From: CAYFJO01 sp964343305
GTDB lineage: Bacteria > Planctomycetota > Planctomycetia > Pirellulales > Pirellulaceae
Direction of reading: 5' to 3'
Length of the DNA stretch: 32,542 nucleotides
Assembly: GCA_964343305.1 (NCBI GenBank)
Contig: CAYFJO010000077.1
Location: forward strand, 1 to 32,542
This document shows, piece after piece, positions 23,081 through 30,667 of the stretch. Both the position numbers and the translations under genes were made by a program. Position 1 is the first letter of the stretch; each line of letters starts with the position of its first letter. A model generated the notes under the pieces. That model was not told where the DNA came from. It was given only the letters and a program-made list of their open reading frames with translations, and searched no databases.

Positions 23081-24586
23081 ATGACAAACGAATACATTAA
23101 ACTTGGCCGCAACGAAAACCAAGCCCGCGGCATTGGGCAGTATGCGATCGACTTTCTGGCGGGCAAGTTCACGGATCCCGAGGAAGCGGTCTTTCAAAAA
23201 GTCGAGCAGTTTCATCTCGACAGCATTGCTTGCTCGGTGGCGGCGCTCGCCTGTCAGATGAACGCACCGATCGTTTTGCGTGGCGAAGCATTTTCTTATC
23301 GAGAGGAAAACGGCGTCCCCTGCCTGGGATCGGACAAACTGGTGTCGCCGGAAAAAGCAGTGCTGGCCAATTGTTCGGCTGCGCGGGAACTCGATTCAAA
23401 TGGGACAAACTTTGGCTACAACCCGCGCACGGGATACACGCGCGGCGAGTTTGGTCATAACGATTTCTACCCCGTGGCGTTGGCAGCCGCGCAGCTCGCC
23501 GGTCTGGACGGACGGCAAACGCTCAAGGCAATGATTTGTCTTGACGAAATCCGCGGGCGGTTGGCCGAAGTGTTCGGACTCAAAGATCACAAGATCGACC
23601 ACGTCATGCACGGCGCGATCGCCAGCGCGGCGGTTTACGGTGCCGTGCTCGGTGCGACGGCCGAACAGATCGAATCGGCGATTGGACTGACCCTCGCCCA
23701 CTATGTCCCCTTTCGAGCGATTCGGGCTGGTCACCAGCTTTCCGATTCAAAAGGCGCTTCGGCGGCGATCAGTGCCGAAGTTGCCGTGACGAGCATGCGC
23801 CGGGCCATGCGTGGCTTTGTTGGGCCGTTGGATGTATTTCGAAATCCACAGGCGATTTTTTGCTTGTTCGAACCTCCGGACGCACCGGACACAAGCCCGT
23901 TCGATCTTGATCTCGCGACCAGCGGCTGCGACTTCGCCGTGATGGATATGCACTTCAAACTCGGTTTGTACGAACATCAATCAGCAGGTGCGATTCAAGG
24001 CCTGATGGACGTGTTAGCCGCGAACCCTGACGTGCTCGACGACGTCGATCAGTTGGAGAAAATCCGCATCATGATTTACGAACCCGCGTTCAGCATCATC
24101 GGCGATCCCGCCAAACGCGACCCGCGAACACGACAAAGTGCCGATCACTCGATGGTCTACATCATTGCCACGTTGCTCCGAAAGGCTTTCGAGACGAAGC
24201 AAAGCGGTTGGAAAGAACTGATTTTACTGCCGGCAGATTACGACGACGATGCCTTGTTCGACCCGATGACTCGGCAGTTGATGGACAGAATTGAATTCGT
24301 CCACGGTGGCAAGGACTACGACGATAGATATCCGGATGGAATTCCAACGACGCTTCAAATTGAGCACAAAGAATTGGGTTCGATTTCCAGTGGGTTGGTT
24401 ATGTATCCAGAAGGGCACGCTCGCAACACGAGCGGCAATCTCGATGACTTGTTGCGGTACAAGTTTCAAAAGCTCTCGTCACTTGGTGTCGATGACGTCG
24501 ATGGGCTTGCTGCGCGGTTTTCTAATTTGTCGTCAAAATCCGCGGCGGAGATTCGATCGCTGCTTGATTTTAATATCAAGCTTTGA
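23081..24586 (+). CDS. MmgE/PrpD family protein
   Basis: A 501-residue member of the MmgE/PrpD fold family, which includes 2-methylcitrate dehydratase, cis-aconitate decarboxylase and iminodisuccinate epimerase. The N-terminal helical domain shows typical patterns (VFQKVEQFHLDSIACSVAAL, ELDSNGTNFGYNPRTGY, GHNDFYPVALAAAQLAG), and the C-terminal part carries the conserved ADHS motif with Asp355 and His356. No prpB, prpC, acnD or mmgD gene is nearby, so a methylcitrate-cycle role is not supported by context. The ATG at 23081 is preferred over the open frame's earlier start because conserved sequence begins soon after it. Substrate unknown. Confidence 0.88.
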   Translation: MTNEYIKLGRNENQARGIGQYAIDFLAGKFTDPEEAVFQKVEQFHLDSIACSVAALACQMNAPIVLRGEAFSYREENGVPCLGSDKLVSPEKAVLANCSAARELDSNGTNFGYNPRTGYTRGEFGHNDFYPVALAAAQLAGLDGRQTLKAMICLDEIRGRLAEVFGLKDHKIDHVMHGAIASAAVYGAVLGATAEQIESAIGLTLAHYVPFRAIRAGHQLSDSKGASAAISAEVAVTSMRRAMRGFVGPLDVFRNPQAIFCLFEPPDAPDTSPFDLDLATSGCDFAVMDMHFKLGLYEHQSAGAIQGLMDVLAANPDVLDDVDQLEKIRIMIYEPAFSIIGDPAKRDPRTRQSADHSMVYIIATLLRKAFETKQSGWKELILLPADYDDDALFDPMTRQLMDRIEFVHGGKDYDDRYPDGIPTTLQIEHKELGSISSGLVMYPEGHARNTSGNLDDLLRYKFQKLSSLGVDDVDGLAARFSNLSSKSAAEIRSLLDFNIKL

Positions 24587-24589
24587 CAT

Positions 24590-24610
24590 GGACGGATTGG
24601 AAATCCGTCC
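24590..24610. repeat. Short palindrome between the MmgE/PrpD gene and truB
   Basis: GGACGGATT and AATCCGTCC are perfect 9-bp arms around GGA. The element begins three bases after the upstream stop codon and ends nine bases before the truB ATG, filling the intergenic space. It could fold over the truB initiation region, which lacks a well-spaced Shine-Dalgarno. Confidence 0.8.
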
Positions 24611-24619
24611 TACGGGAAC

Positions 24620-25492
24620 ATGTTTGGGATTTTGAATATCAACAAGCCGGCGGGTGTTACCTCGCGTGATGTTGTGAATCACGTGCAACGCATTGTGCGT
24701 TCAAAGAAGGTCAAAGTGGGGCATGCGGGCACGCTTGATCCGTTGGCGACCGGTGTGCTTGTTGTCTGCGTCGGACCGGCGACGCGGTTGATCGAATTTG
24801 TTCAGCAGTCTGAAAAAACCTATCGGGGCACATTTTCACTCGGGCGAACGAGCGACACCGAGGATGTCGAAGGCAAAGTTGTCGAGCTTGTCGATCCGCC
24901 GGAGCCGAGTATCGAGCAAATTGAAAACGTTTTGCCGACGTTCGTTGGTGAAATCGATCAACGCCCGCCGGCTTATTCGGCGTTGAAAGTTGATGGCAAG
25001 CGTGCGTATAAGTTGGCGCGTGAAGGTAAGACGGTCGAACTCAAGTCGCGAAAGATTGTGATCGAGAGGATTGAATTGGTTGCATATGATTATCCGCGGA
25101 TGGTGATTGAAGTAACGTGCGGCAGCGGAACTTACATGCGTTCGCTGGGTCGAGACATCGCGGAATCGCTGGGATCGGGCGCGGTGATGTCCGCTTTGGT
25201 TCGCAATGGTGTCGGAGCGTTTCGGCTGTCGGACGCCTGCGAAATGGATGAACTGAACGCCGACACGATTGCGTCGCATTCGCAGCCGGCGTTGAGTGCC
25301 GTTCGCAACTTATCGTCGGTCGAACTTGATGAGGCGGAGATTCGGCGCATTTCGCACGGCATGTCAATTCAAAATTCGAACGAGTTTTCGACCGACAAGA
25401 TTGCCGCAATCGATAGCAACGGAAAACTCGTATCGATCCTCGTCCGGAAGGACGAGCGAGATCTGCGGCCGATTCGAAACTTCGTTGCGTAG
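24620..25492 (+). CDS. truB: tRNA pseudouridine(55) synthase (TruB)
   Basis: TruB converts U55 of the tRNA T-loop to pseudouridine. The 290-residue product begins with the family-typical MFGILNINKPAGVTSRDVV. The catalytic Asp40 lies in GHAGTLDPLATGVL, and YSALKVDGKRAYKLAREG follows at about 118-135. A C-terminal extension resembling a small PUA-like region occupies about the last 70 residues. The ATG is fixed by the family N-terminus; GGGAA lies too close to act as a standard ribosome site. Usual partners such as rbfA or infB are absent. Confidence 0.96.
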   Translation: MFGILNINKPAGVTSRDVVNHVQRIVRSKKVKVGHAGTLDPLATGVLVVCVGPATRLIEFVQQSEKTYRGTFSLGRTSDTEDVEGKVVELVDPPEPSIEQIENVLPTFVGEIDQRPPAYSALKVDGKRAYKLAREGKTVELKSRKIVIERIELVAYDYPRMVIEVTCGSGTYMRSLGRDIAESLGSGAVMSALVRNGVGAFRLSDACEMDELNADTIASHSQPALSAVRNLSSVELDEAEIRRISHGMSIQNSNEFSTDKIAAIDSNGKLVSILVRKDERDLRPIRNFVA

Positions 25493-25917
25493 ATAGATCG
25501 ACGGCGGCAATCGTCAAAATCGTCGCTGCCAGCTTGACCGGATACTCAGCGCGAATTTCTTCGTGAATCTTGAAGCGTTTCGCTTTCCTCTGGGCAGTTG
25601 CGAGCTACACTTCCCGTGAGGAAAGTAATGCGCGGACGGAATGAATGAGAGTGAATCCGCGACTTGCCCGAATGTTCCTGCCACACTGATGATAACCATC
25701 TTTCCCACCAGCGAAGCGGCACGGCTGCCGAGATTTAAAATCAGATTCTTGGCAACTGGCCGACGATAATCACTCCGACAACTTTGATGCGGTGGAAATG
25801 CGTTTGATCGAACTTCCACCGAACACAACATGGATCGTTCTCGGGCATGGATTGGCCCACGGATTGCCGGCCCCGTACTGATATGGCCGGCGGTGATTTT
25901 GCCAATCTGCCGTCACG
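25493..25917. other. 425-base region between truB and ftsK
   Basis: No gene is supported here. A minus-strand frame of 105 codons (25514-25831) has no ribosome site or protein-like pattern. A plus-strand frame of 27 codons (25798-25881, ending LGHGLAHGLPAPY) is short and has only a closely placed GGTGG upstream. It could be a leader peptide or the remnant of a gene. The ftsK promoter should be in this region. Confidence 0.45.
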
Positions 25918-28539
25918 ATGCTTGAGAACCGAAATCTAAAACTTGATCTTCTTGCGCTTGGGCTGCTGGCCATCGTCATCTTTCTAGCCCTGGCGCTTGT
26001 TTCTTATGACCCAGCGGACCCGGTCGCCAAAATGTTGCCGCCGCTGAATCTCCTTTATCAACCCGACGCGCTTGTCTATCCCACGAACGACTCGACTGCG
26101 AACGCCTGTGGAAAATGGGGCGCAATGGCGTCGGATTTCTTGCTGACGAACCTTGGACTGGGTGCCTATTACCTGGTCTTTTCGTTAGCCGTGCTCGACG
26201 TGCATTTCTTGCGTCGGCGCGATATCGACATGCCGATGCTGCGCGCTGCGGGGTGGATCGCCTCGCTGGTGGGCTTCACCACGATTTTCTCCATGCTCAT
26301 TCCCACGCTTTCGCCCGGCCCGGTGATTGGCAGTGGCGGCTACCTGGGCGCACTCGGCAGCGGCTTGTTGGAAATGCACTTTGCGATGTTCGGCGGATTG
26401 ATTCTCGCGGGCAGCGTCGCCGTTGGCGGACTGCTGCTCTGTACGGACTATGCCTTGTTGCGGATCGGATCTCGGGTGGGGCTTGCGTTGCTTGTTTGCA
26501 TCCCCATGCTCCGTCGATTGCGACCCGCGCCCGCTCGACGAACTTCCGACCTGGACGAAGATATCCTTGACGAAAGCGACGAGGGAGTTTCGATTCGCAT
26601 CGGTGGCAAAAAAGTTGATCTAGTCGAGACGGACGATGAGGAAGCAGATACGGAGGAAGAGACCGTTAGCGCCGAGGAACTGGACGAAACAGAGTCCGCC
26701 GATGAGGAAGAGGTGGAGGAAGAAGTCGCGCCGGTCGTCGTGAAGAAGAAGACGAAGAAAAAGCGGCGTGCGGCGAAAGCTCCGCACTTCAAGGTTGGTA
26801 AGGACAAGCAGGAAGACCAGGCCGAGCGTGAACAGGTCATGACCCAGCTTTCCGAAGCCGACCCGGATCGCAAAGAGCACGTGGCCGATTACGATTTGCC
26901 GGAGGTTGACCTGCTGATCGAAGGCGAAGACGTTCCGTTCGACGAACAGGAAAAGGAGGTTCGTCGCAAAGCCAAGATTCTGGAAAAGACGTTTGGCGAG
27001 TTTGGCTTCAAAGTCAAAGTGGTCGAGATTGAAACCGGGCCGGTCATCGCCCAATACGAAGTCGAGTTAGAAGCGGGCTTGCGGCTTGCCAAGATCACGG
27101 GACTGGCCGACGACCTGGCCATCGCACTGCGGGTGCCCAGCGTCCGCATTGTGGCCCCAATTCCCGGCAAAAACACCGTGGGCATTGAGGTGCCCAACGA
27201 AGCTCGCCAAGTGGTGCGGCTGCGCGAAGTGATGGAAGAAGCCAACGGCAAAGTCAAGAAGATGCGCATTCCATTGTTTCTGGGAAAGGACGTTTCGGGG
27301 AGCGCGTTGACCGTCGATCTTTCAACGCTGCCACACTTGTTGATCGCCGGACGCACGGGAACGGGCAAGAGTGTTTGTTTGAACGCCATTATCTCGTCGA
27401 TCCTGATGACCCGAACGCCGGACGAGGTGCGGATGCTGATGATTGACCCGAAGATGGTCGAACTCAGCGGCTATGGCCGGCTGCCGCATTTGATGCATCC
27501 GGTCGTGACCGACATGCGAAAGGCCGAAGCGATTTTGGCCTGGGCGGTCGAGAAGATGGAAGAACGATACCAGTTGCTCGCGCGCGCGGGTGTGCGTCAC
27601 ATCAGCAGCTACAACCAGCTTGGCGAAGAAGAATTGTTTGACCGATTGGAAGTTGAATCGGAAGAGGAAAAGACGCTGATCCCGCAGCACTTGCCGTTCA
27701 TTGTGATCGTGGCCGACGAAATGGCCGACTTGATGATGACCGCCGGCAAGGAAGTCGAGCAGCATATCATTCGACTGGCACAAAAGAGCCGAGCCGTTGG
27801 CATCCACTTAATTCTAGCGACACAGAAACCGACCGTCGACGTGATTACCGGTTTGATCAAGTCGAACTTGCCCGCTCGAATCGCGTTCCAGGTTGCCAGT
27901 CGCACGGACAGTCGCGTCGTGCTCGACGAGAACGGTGCCGACAAACTGCTCGGCAACGGCGACCTGCTGTTCCTGTGGCCCGGCACCAGCACGTTGATCC
28001 GTGGCCAAGGCACGTATTTGAGCGACGACGAGATCGAATCCGTCACGGATTCGGTGAGCACGGGCGAGCAGAATTTCGTCCACGAACTGGTCAACATGAA
28101 GATTGAAGAGCCCGGTGACGAAAAGCCGGAGGCTCTAAAGAAACGGGACGAGTTGTACGAGGAAGCCGTCGACGTCGTGGTGCGAGAGGGCCGCGGGAGC
28201 GTTTCGCTTTTGCAGCGTTCGTTGGGAATCGGTTACGGCAGAGCTGCCCGTTTGATCGACTTCATGGCCGAAGACAACATCGTGGGGCCGTACGCCGGTT
28301 CGCAGGCGCGCGAAGTTCTAATCTCGGTCAGTGATTGGGAACGTATGCAAGGCAACGAATCCGAAGAGGAGCAGGCCAGTGGCACAAGACGCCGCTCGAA
28401 CGTTGTCATCCCCGAGTCCGATGAAGACGAAATTCCTTGGGCAGAGGCCGATGCTGTTGAAGCCGACTTCGAGGAGACGGAGTACGAGGAGGACAGCTAC
28501 GAATATGATAATGAGACTTACAAAGTGAAAAACGTCTAG
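25918..28539 (+). CDS. ftsK: DNA translocase FtsK/SpoIIIE
   Basis: A membrane-anchored, ATP-driven DNA pump acting at the division septum. The 873-residue product has about four N-terminal transmembrane segments (about 10-28, 75-97, 112-130, 155-175) and a linker at about 210-300 dense in Glu/Asp then Lys/Arg. The motor domain follows, with Walker A GRTGTGKS at 478-485, Walker B FIVIVADE at 594-601 and ASRTDSR at 660-666, then a winged-helix gamma domain (about 745-800). About 70 further residues, strongly acidic, follow gamma, which is usually the end of the protein. Many planctomycetes lack FtsZ yet keep FtsK, so its role there is probably chromosome handling at fission or budding. The ATG lies directly before the first hydrophobic stretch. 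Confidence 0.94.
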   Translation: MLENRNLKLDLLALGLLAIVIFLALALVSYDPADPVAKMLPPLNLLYQPDALVYPTNDSTANACGKWGAMASDFLLTNLGLGAYYLVFSLAVLDVHFLRRRDIDMPMLRAAGWIASLVGFTTIFSMLIPTLSPGPVIGSGGYLGALGSGLLEMHFAMFGGLILAGSVAVGGLLLCTDYALLRIGSRVGLALLVCIPMLRRLRPAPARRTSDLDEDILDESDEGVSIRIGGKKVDLVETDDEEADTEEETVSAEELDETESADEEEVEEEVAPVVVKKKTKKKRRAAKAPHFKVGKDKQEDQAEREQVMTQLSEADPDRKEHVADYDLPEVDLLIEGEDVPFDEQEKEVRRKAKILEKTFGEFGFKVKVVEIETGPVIAQYEVELEAGLRLAKITGLADDLAIALRVPSVRIVAPIPGKNTVGIEVPNEARQVVRLREVMEEANGKVKKMRIPLFLGKDVSGSALTVDLSTLPHLLIAGRTGTGKSVCLNAIISSILMTRTPDEVRMLMIDPKMVELSGYGRLPHLMHPVVTDMRKAEAILAWAVEKMEERYQLLARAGVRHISSYNQLGEEELFDRLEVESEEEKTLIPQHLPFIVIVADEMADLMMTAGKEVEQHIIRLAQKSRAVGIHLILATQKPTVDVITGLIKSNLPARIAFQVASRTDSRVVLDENGADKLLGNGDLLFLWPGTSTLIRGQGTYLSDDEIESVTDSVSTGEQNFVHELVNMKIEEPGDEKPEALKKRDELYEEAVDVVVREGRGSVSLLQRSLGIGYGRAARLIDFMAEDNIVGPYAGSQAREVLISVSDWERMQGNESEEEQASGTRRRSNVVIPESDEDEIPWAEADAVEADFEETEYEEDSYEYDNETYKVKNV

Positions 28540-28661
28540 TTGGGCGAACGCCGACCGACAGCATTTTTTGCCCGTCGCTTTCTTTTTGGGGGTACTCATA
28601 AGCTTGGCTTCATGTCAAATTCTATCGTCACCACTAACCATTGCGTGAATCGAGAACAGAC

Positions 28662-29912
28662 ATGAAACAAACAAGCGGTTTTCTGCTGGTAGCGATCTTT
28701 TTGGTAGCGGCATGGACGGATGTATTGCGGTCGGACGAGACGCCCGTGAAACGAAAGGCGACCGAAGGGCCGTTGTTTGCGTATCAGAAAGACGGCCTGT
28801 GGGGGTTCATTGACAAAACTGGCGACGTCATTTTTGAACCGCAGTTCTCCACCGACTATGCCGAGCCGCGTTTTTCGAGCGGCTATGCGATTGTGAAATA
28901 CAAGGGTCGACCGATGTATCTATCACAACGCGGTGATGTCGTGGTGCCGCCAAAAGAAGTCTCGGTGCTCTCCGGTTACTCGGGCGGATTGTTTAAAGTC
29001 AACATTGGTCAGAAGATCAAGATGGGCGACATCTTGGCCAGCGCAGGCCGGTGGGGATTCATGGATGCCGAAGGAGAGATGAAGATTCAAGCGACGTTTG
29101 CAAACGTGGGCACGTTTTCGGATGGGTTGGCATCCGCGGCACAAGTCGTCGCGGGACAGCGTCGGGCAAAGTGGGGGTATATCGACATGCGTGGTGAGTG
29201 GATTGTCCCGCCGAAGTTCCAGCAGGCCCAGACGTTTTTTGAAGGTTTGGCGTTCGTGGGCGTGGTGGTTCCAGGCGAGCGATTTGTGAAACAGGCGTGC
29301 ATCGACACGATGGGCAAGGTGGTGATCAGACCACAATTCGACCAGGCACGCAGCTTCAGTTGCGAATCGGCGGCTGTTATGAAGGACGGCAAGTGGGCCT
29401 ACATTGACAAGATGGGTGCGGCGATTTGCAACTTCGAGTTTCAAGCCGCGGAACCGATGAAGGACAATGTTGGATTGGTTTGGAAATGGGAGAAGAACGC
29501 CAAAGGTCAATTGATCAATTCTCGCTGCGGTTTTCTCAATCGAGACGGGACGCCTTTAACCGGCTTGGATTTTGATTCAGGCTACAGTTTTTCGGACGGG
29601 ATGGCGGCGGTTCAACGAAATGGCAAGTTTGGCTTTGTCGATACCACAGGCAAGCTTGTTGTACCAATGGATTACATGTCGGTCGGCGCGTTCCGCGAGG
29701 GGCTATGCGCCGTTCAGATCGAAGGCAAATACGGTTATATCAACAAAAAAGGGAAAGTCGTCATCGCGGCCACGTACGACTTTGGGCAGCCATTCCATGA
29801 AGGCGTTGCGAAAGTGTTTTTAAATCGTGCGAACCGCGAGTACGGCTACATCAACCGTGACGGAAAACTGCTCATTCGTTTTCGCGTTCAACCGCCTCGT
29901 GTGCGTTTTTGA
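28662..29912 (+). CDS. Exported WG-repeat protein
   Basis: A 416-residue protein with a signal peptide (core FLLVAIFLVAAW) and about nine WG (KWG) beta repeats of the form GxWGFIDxxGxxxxxPxF. Clear units begin near residues 46, 129, 169, 243, 288, 321, 355 and 391, with a decayed unit near 212. Spacing is about 33-45 residues, with longer insertions between some units. Such repeats probably make an extracytoplasmic binding scaffold; no enzyme motif is present. The ATG at 28662 directly precedes the signal peptide; an in-frame TTG at 28641 adds seven unneeded residues. It follows ftsK by 122 bases. Confidence 0.88.
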   Translation: MKQTSGFLLVAIFLVAAWTDVLRSDETPVKRKATEGPLFAYQKDGLWGFIDKTGDVIFEPQFSTDYAEPRFSSGYAIVKYKGRPMYLSQRGDVVVPPKEVSVLSGYSGGLFKVNIGQKIKMGDILASAGRWGFMDAEGEMKIQATFANVGTFSDGLASAAQVVAGQRRAKWGYIDMRGEWIVPPKFQQAQTFFEGLAFVGVVVPGERFVKQACIDTMGKVVIRPQFDQARSFSCESAAVMKDGKWAYIDKMGAAICNFEFQAAEPMKDNVGLVWKWEKNAKGQLINSRCGFLNRDGTPLTGLDFDSGYSFSDGMAAVQRNGKFGFVDTTGKLVVPMDYMSVGAFREGLCAVQIEGKYGYINKKGKVVIAATYDFGQPFHEGVAKVFLNRANREYGYINRDGKLLIRFRVQPPRVRF

Positions 29913-30021
29913 TCTTCAAGAGCGCATTTCAAAACGTAGCTTGACTCTCCGAGTCGAGCATCTTCCCGATAATGGTCGAGGTATGGTGCGGCTGTCTTAC
30001 TCAAAACACCGCGCAATGCTG

Positions 30022-30086
30022 ACAACGCAGAGGAACGAAGAGCGCAGAGGAAAGAATTCTCTGCGCTCTTCGTTCCTCTGCGTTGT
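30022..30086. repeat. Perfect 28-bp palindrome
   Basis: Arms at 30022-30049 and 30059-30086 are exact reverse complements around a nine-base loop GAAAGAATT. Within each arm the unit CGCAGAG occurs twice, so the arm is itself internally repetitive. It lies between the convergent WG-repeat gene and the small exported protein gene. No T-run follows on either strand, so a standard intrinsic terminator is doubtful. Confidence 0.92.
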
Positions 30087-30109
30087 CCAACAAGGTTTAA
30101 CAATGTAAA

Positions 30110-30128
30110 TCACGAATAATCCAGGTTA
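30110..30128. repeat. 19-bp motif, copy 2 of 2
   Basis: This matches 34-52 at 16 of 19 positions with the core GAATAATCC. It ends on the stop codon of the minus-strand gene at 30126. Possibly the edge of a dispersed non-coding element. Confidence 0.4.
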
Positions 30129-30605
30129 GGGCGCGTCGGGCTTTCGCTCGGTCAAGTCCAGGAGATCCAATCGCGTGTCGAACCGCAGCGAGATAATCAC
30201 CCATTTCGTCCCCTCGCCACTAGGAGTTGGTGGGCGGTAGTAGGTGAAATACCAAACAACTGGGAATCTCTCCATCTTGTACAGATACTTCAGCAACACC
30301 AAGTCCCGTCCGACCGTCTTCGCGCCGATCGCTTCACTCTCAATGAATTTCCCGTAAGTTTCTTCGAGCTGCGAATACTTTCCGATCAACGGAATCACTT
30401 CTTCTCGTCCGGACAATGGGCCGTTTGCCAGCAGTTCATTGAAGGCCTTGTCCGATTCGACTTCTTCACGGGCTAGATTTTCAAAAAACATTCTGACGCG
30501 AGGCTTGAGCACACGGCCGACGACATCGTCGTCCTGGGCAGCGACCGTGCCCGCGGCGAGAACAAGCCAGCAAGAAACCAATAGGTGGGAGCGTAGCAAC
30601 ATCAT
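30126..30605 (-). CDS. Small exported protein of unknown function
   Basis: A 159-residue protein with a clear signal peptide (LLRSHLLVSCWLVLAAGTVAA, cleavage before Gln). The mature part is about 135 residues: a helical first half rich in Glu and Lys (MFFENLAREEVESDKAFNELL), then strands with aromatic content (VVWYFTYYRP, KWVIISLRFD). I do not recognise a family; an NTF2-like fold is conceivable from the alternating pattern but is only a guess. The ATG at 30605 is chosen because it begins the signal peptide; the open frame to 30914 upstream overlaps folC in another frame and is not protein-like. It lies 62 bases downstream of folC on the same strand. Confidence 0.7.
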   Translation of the reverse strand: MMLLRSHLLVSCWLVLAAGTVAAQDDDVVGRVLKPRVRMFFENLAREEVESDKAFNELLANGPLSGREEVIPLIGKYSQLEETYGKFIESEAIGAKTVGRDLVLLKYLYKMERFPVVWYFTYYRPPTPSGEGTKWVIISLRFDTRLDLLDLTERKPDAP

Positions 30606-30667
30606 GACGAATACCAAAGAAGTCGACGGGCAAACACTTACAACTCGAAACGGATCACACTTCTCTT

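Noticed and set aside
22987..23172. 62-residue N-terminal extension of hemB
   Set aside because: The sequence is not conserved-looking and overlaps the divergent MmgE/PrpD start; HemB normally begins near the ATG at 22986.
25514..25831. 105-codon minus-strand frame between truB and ftsK
   Set aside because: No ribosome site, no recognisable composition, and the flanking genes are on the other strand.
28540..28661. Possible terminator after ftsK (TTTTTT and CTTTTT runs near 28564 and 28583)
   Set aside because: No stable GC-rich stem precedes the T-runs, so an intrinsic terminator is not supported.
30022..30086. Palindrome as a single CRISPR repeat or tRNA-like structure
   Set aside because: Only one copy is present, there are no spacers, and no tRNA arms or CCA end can be traced.
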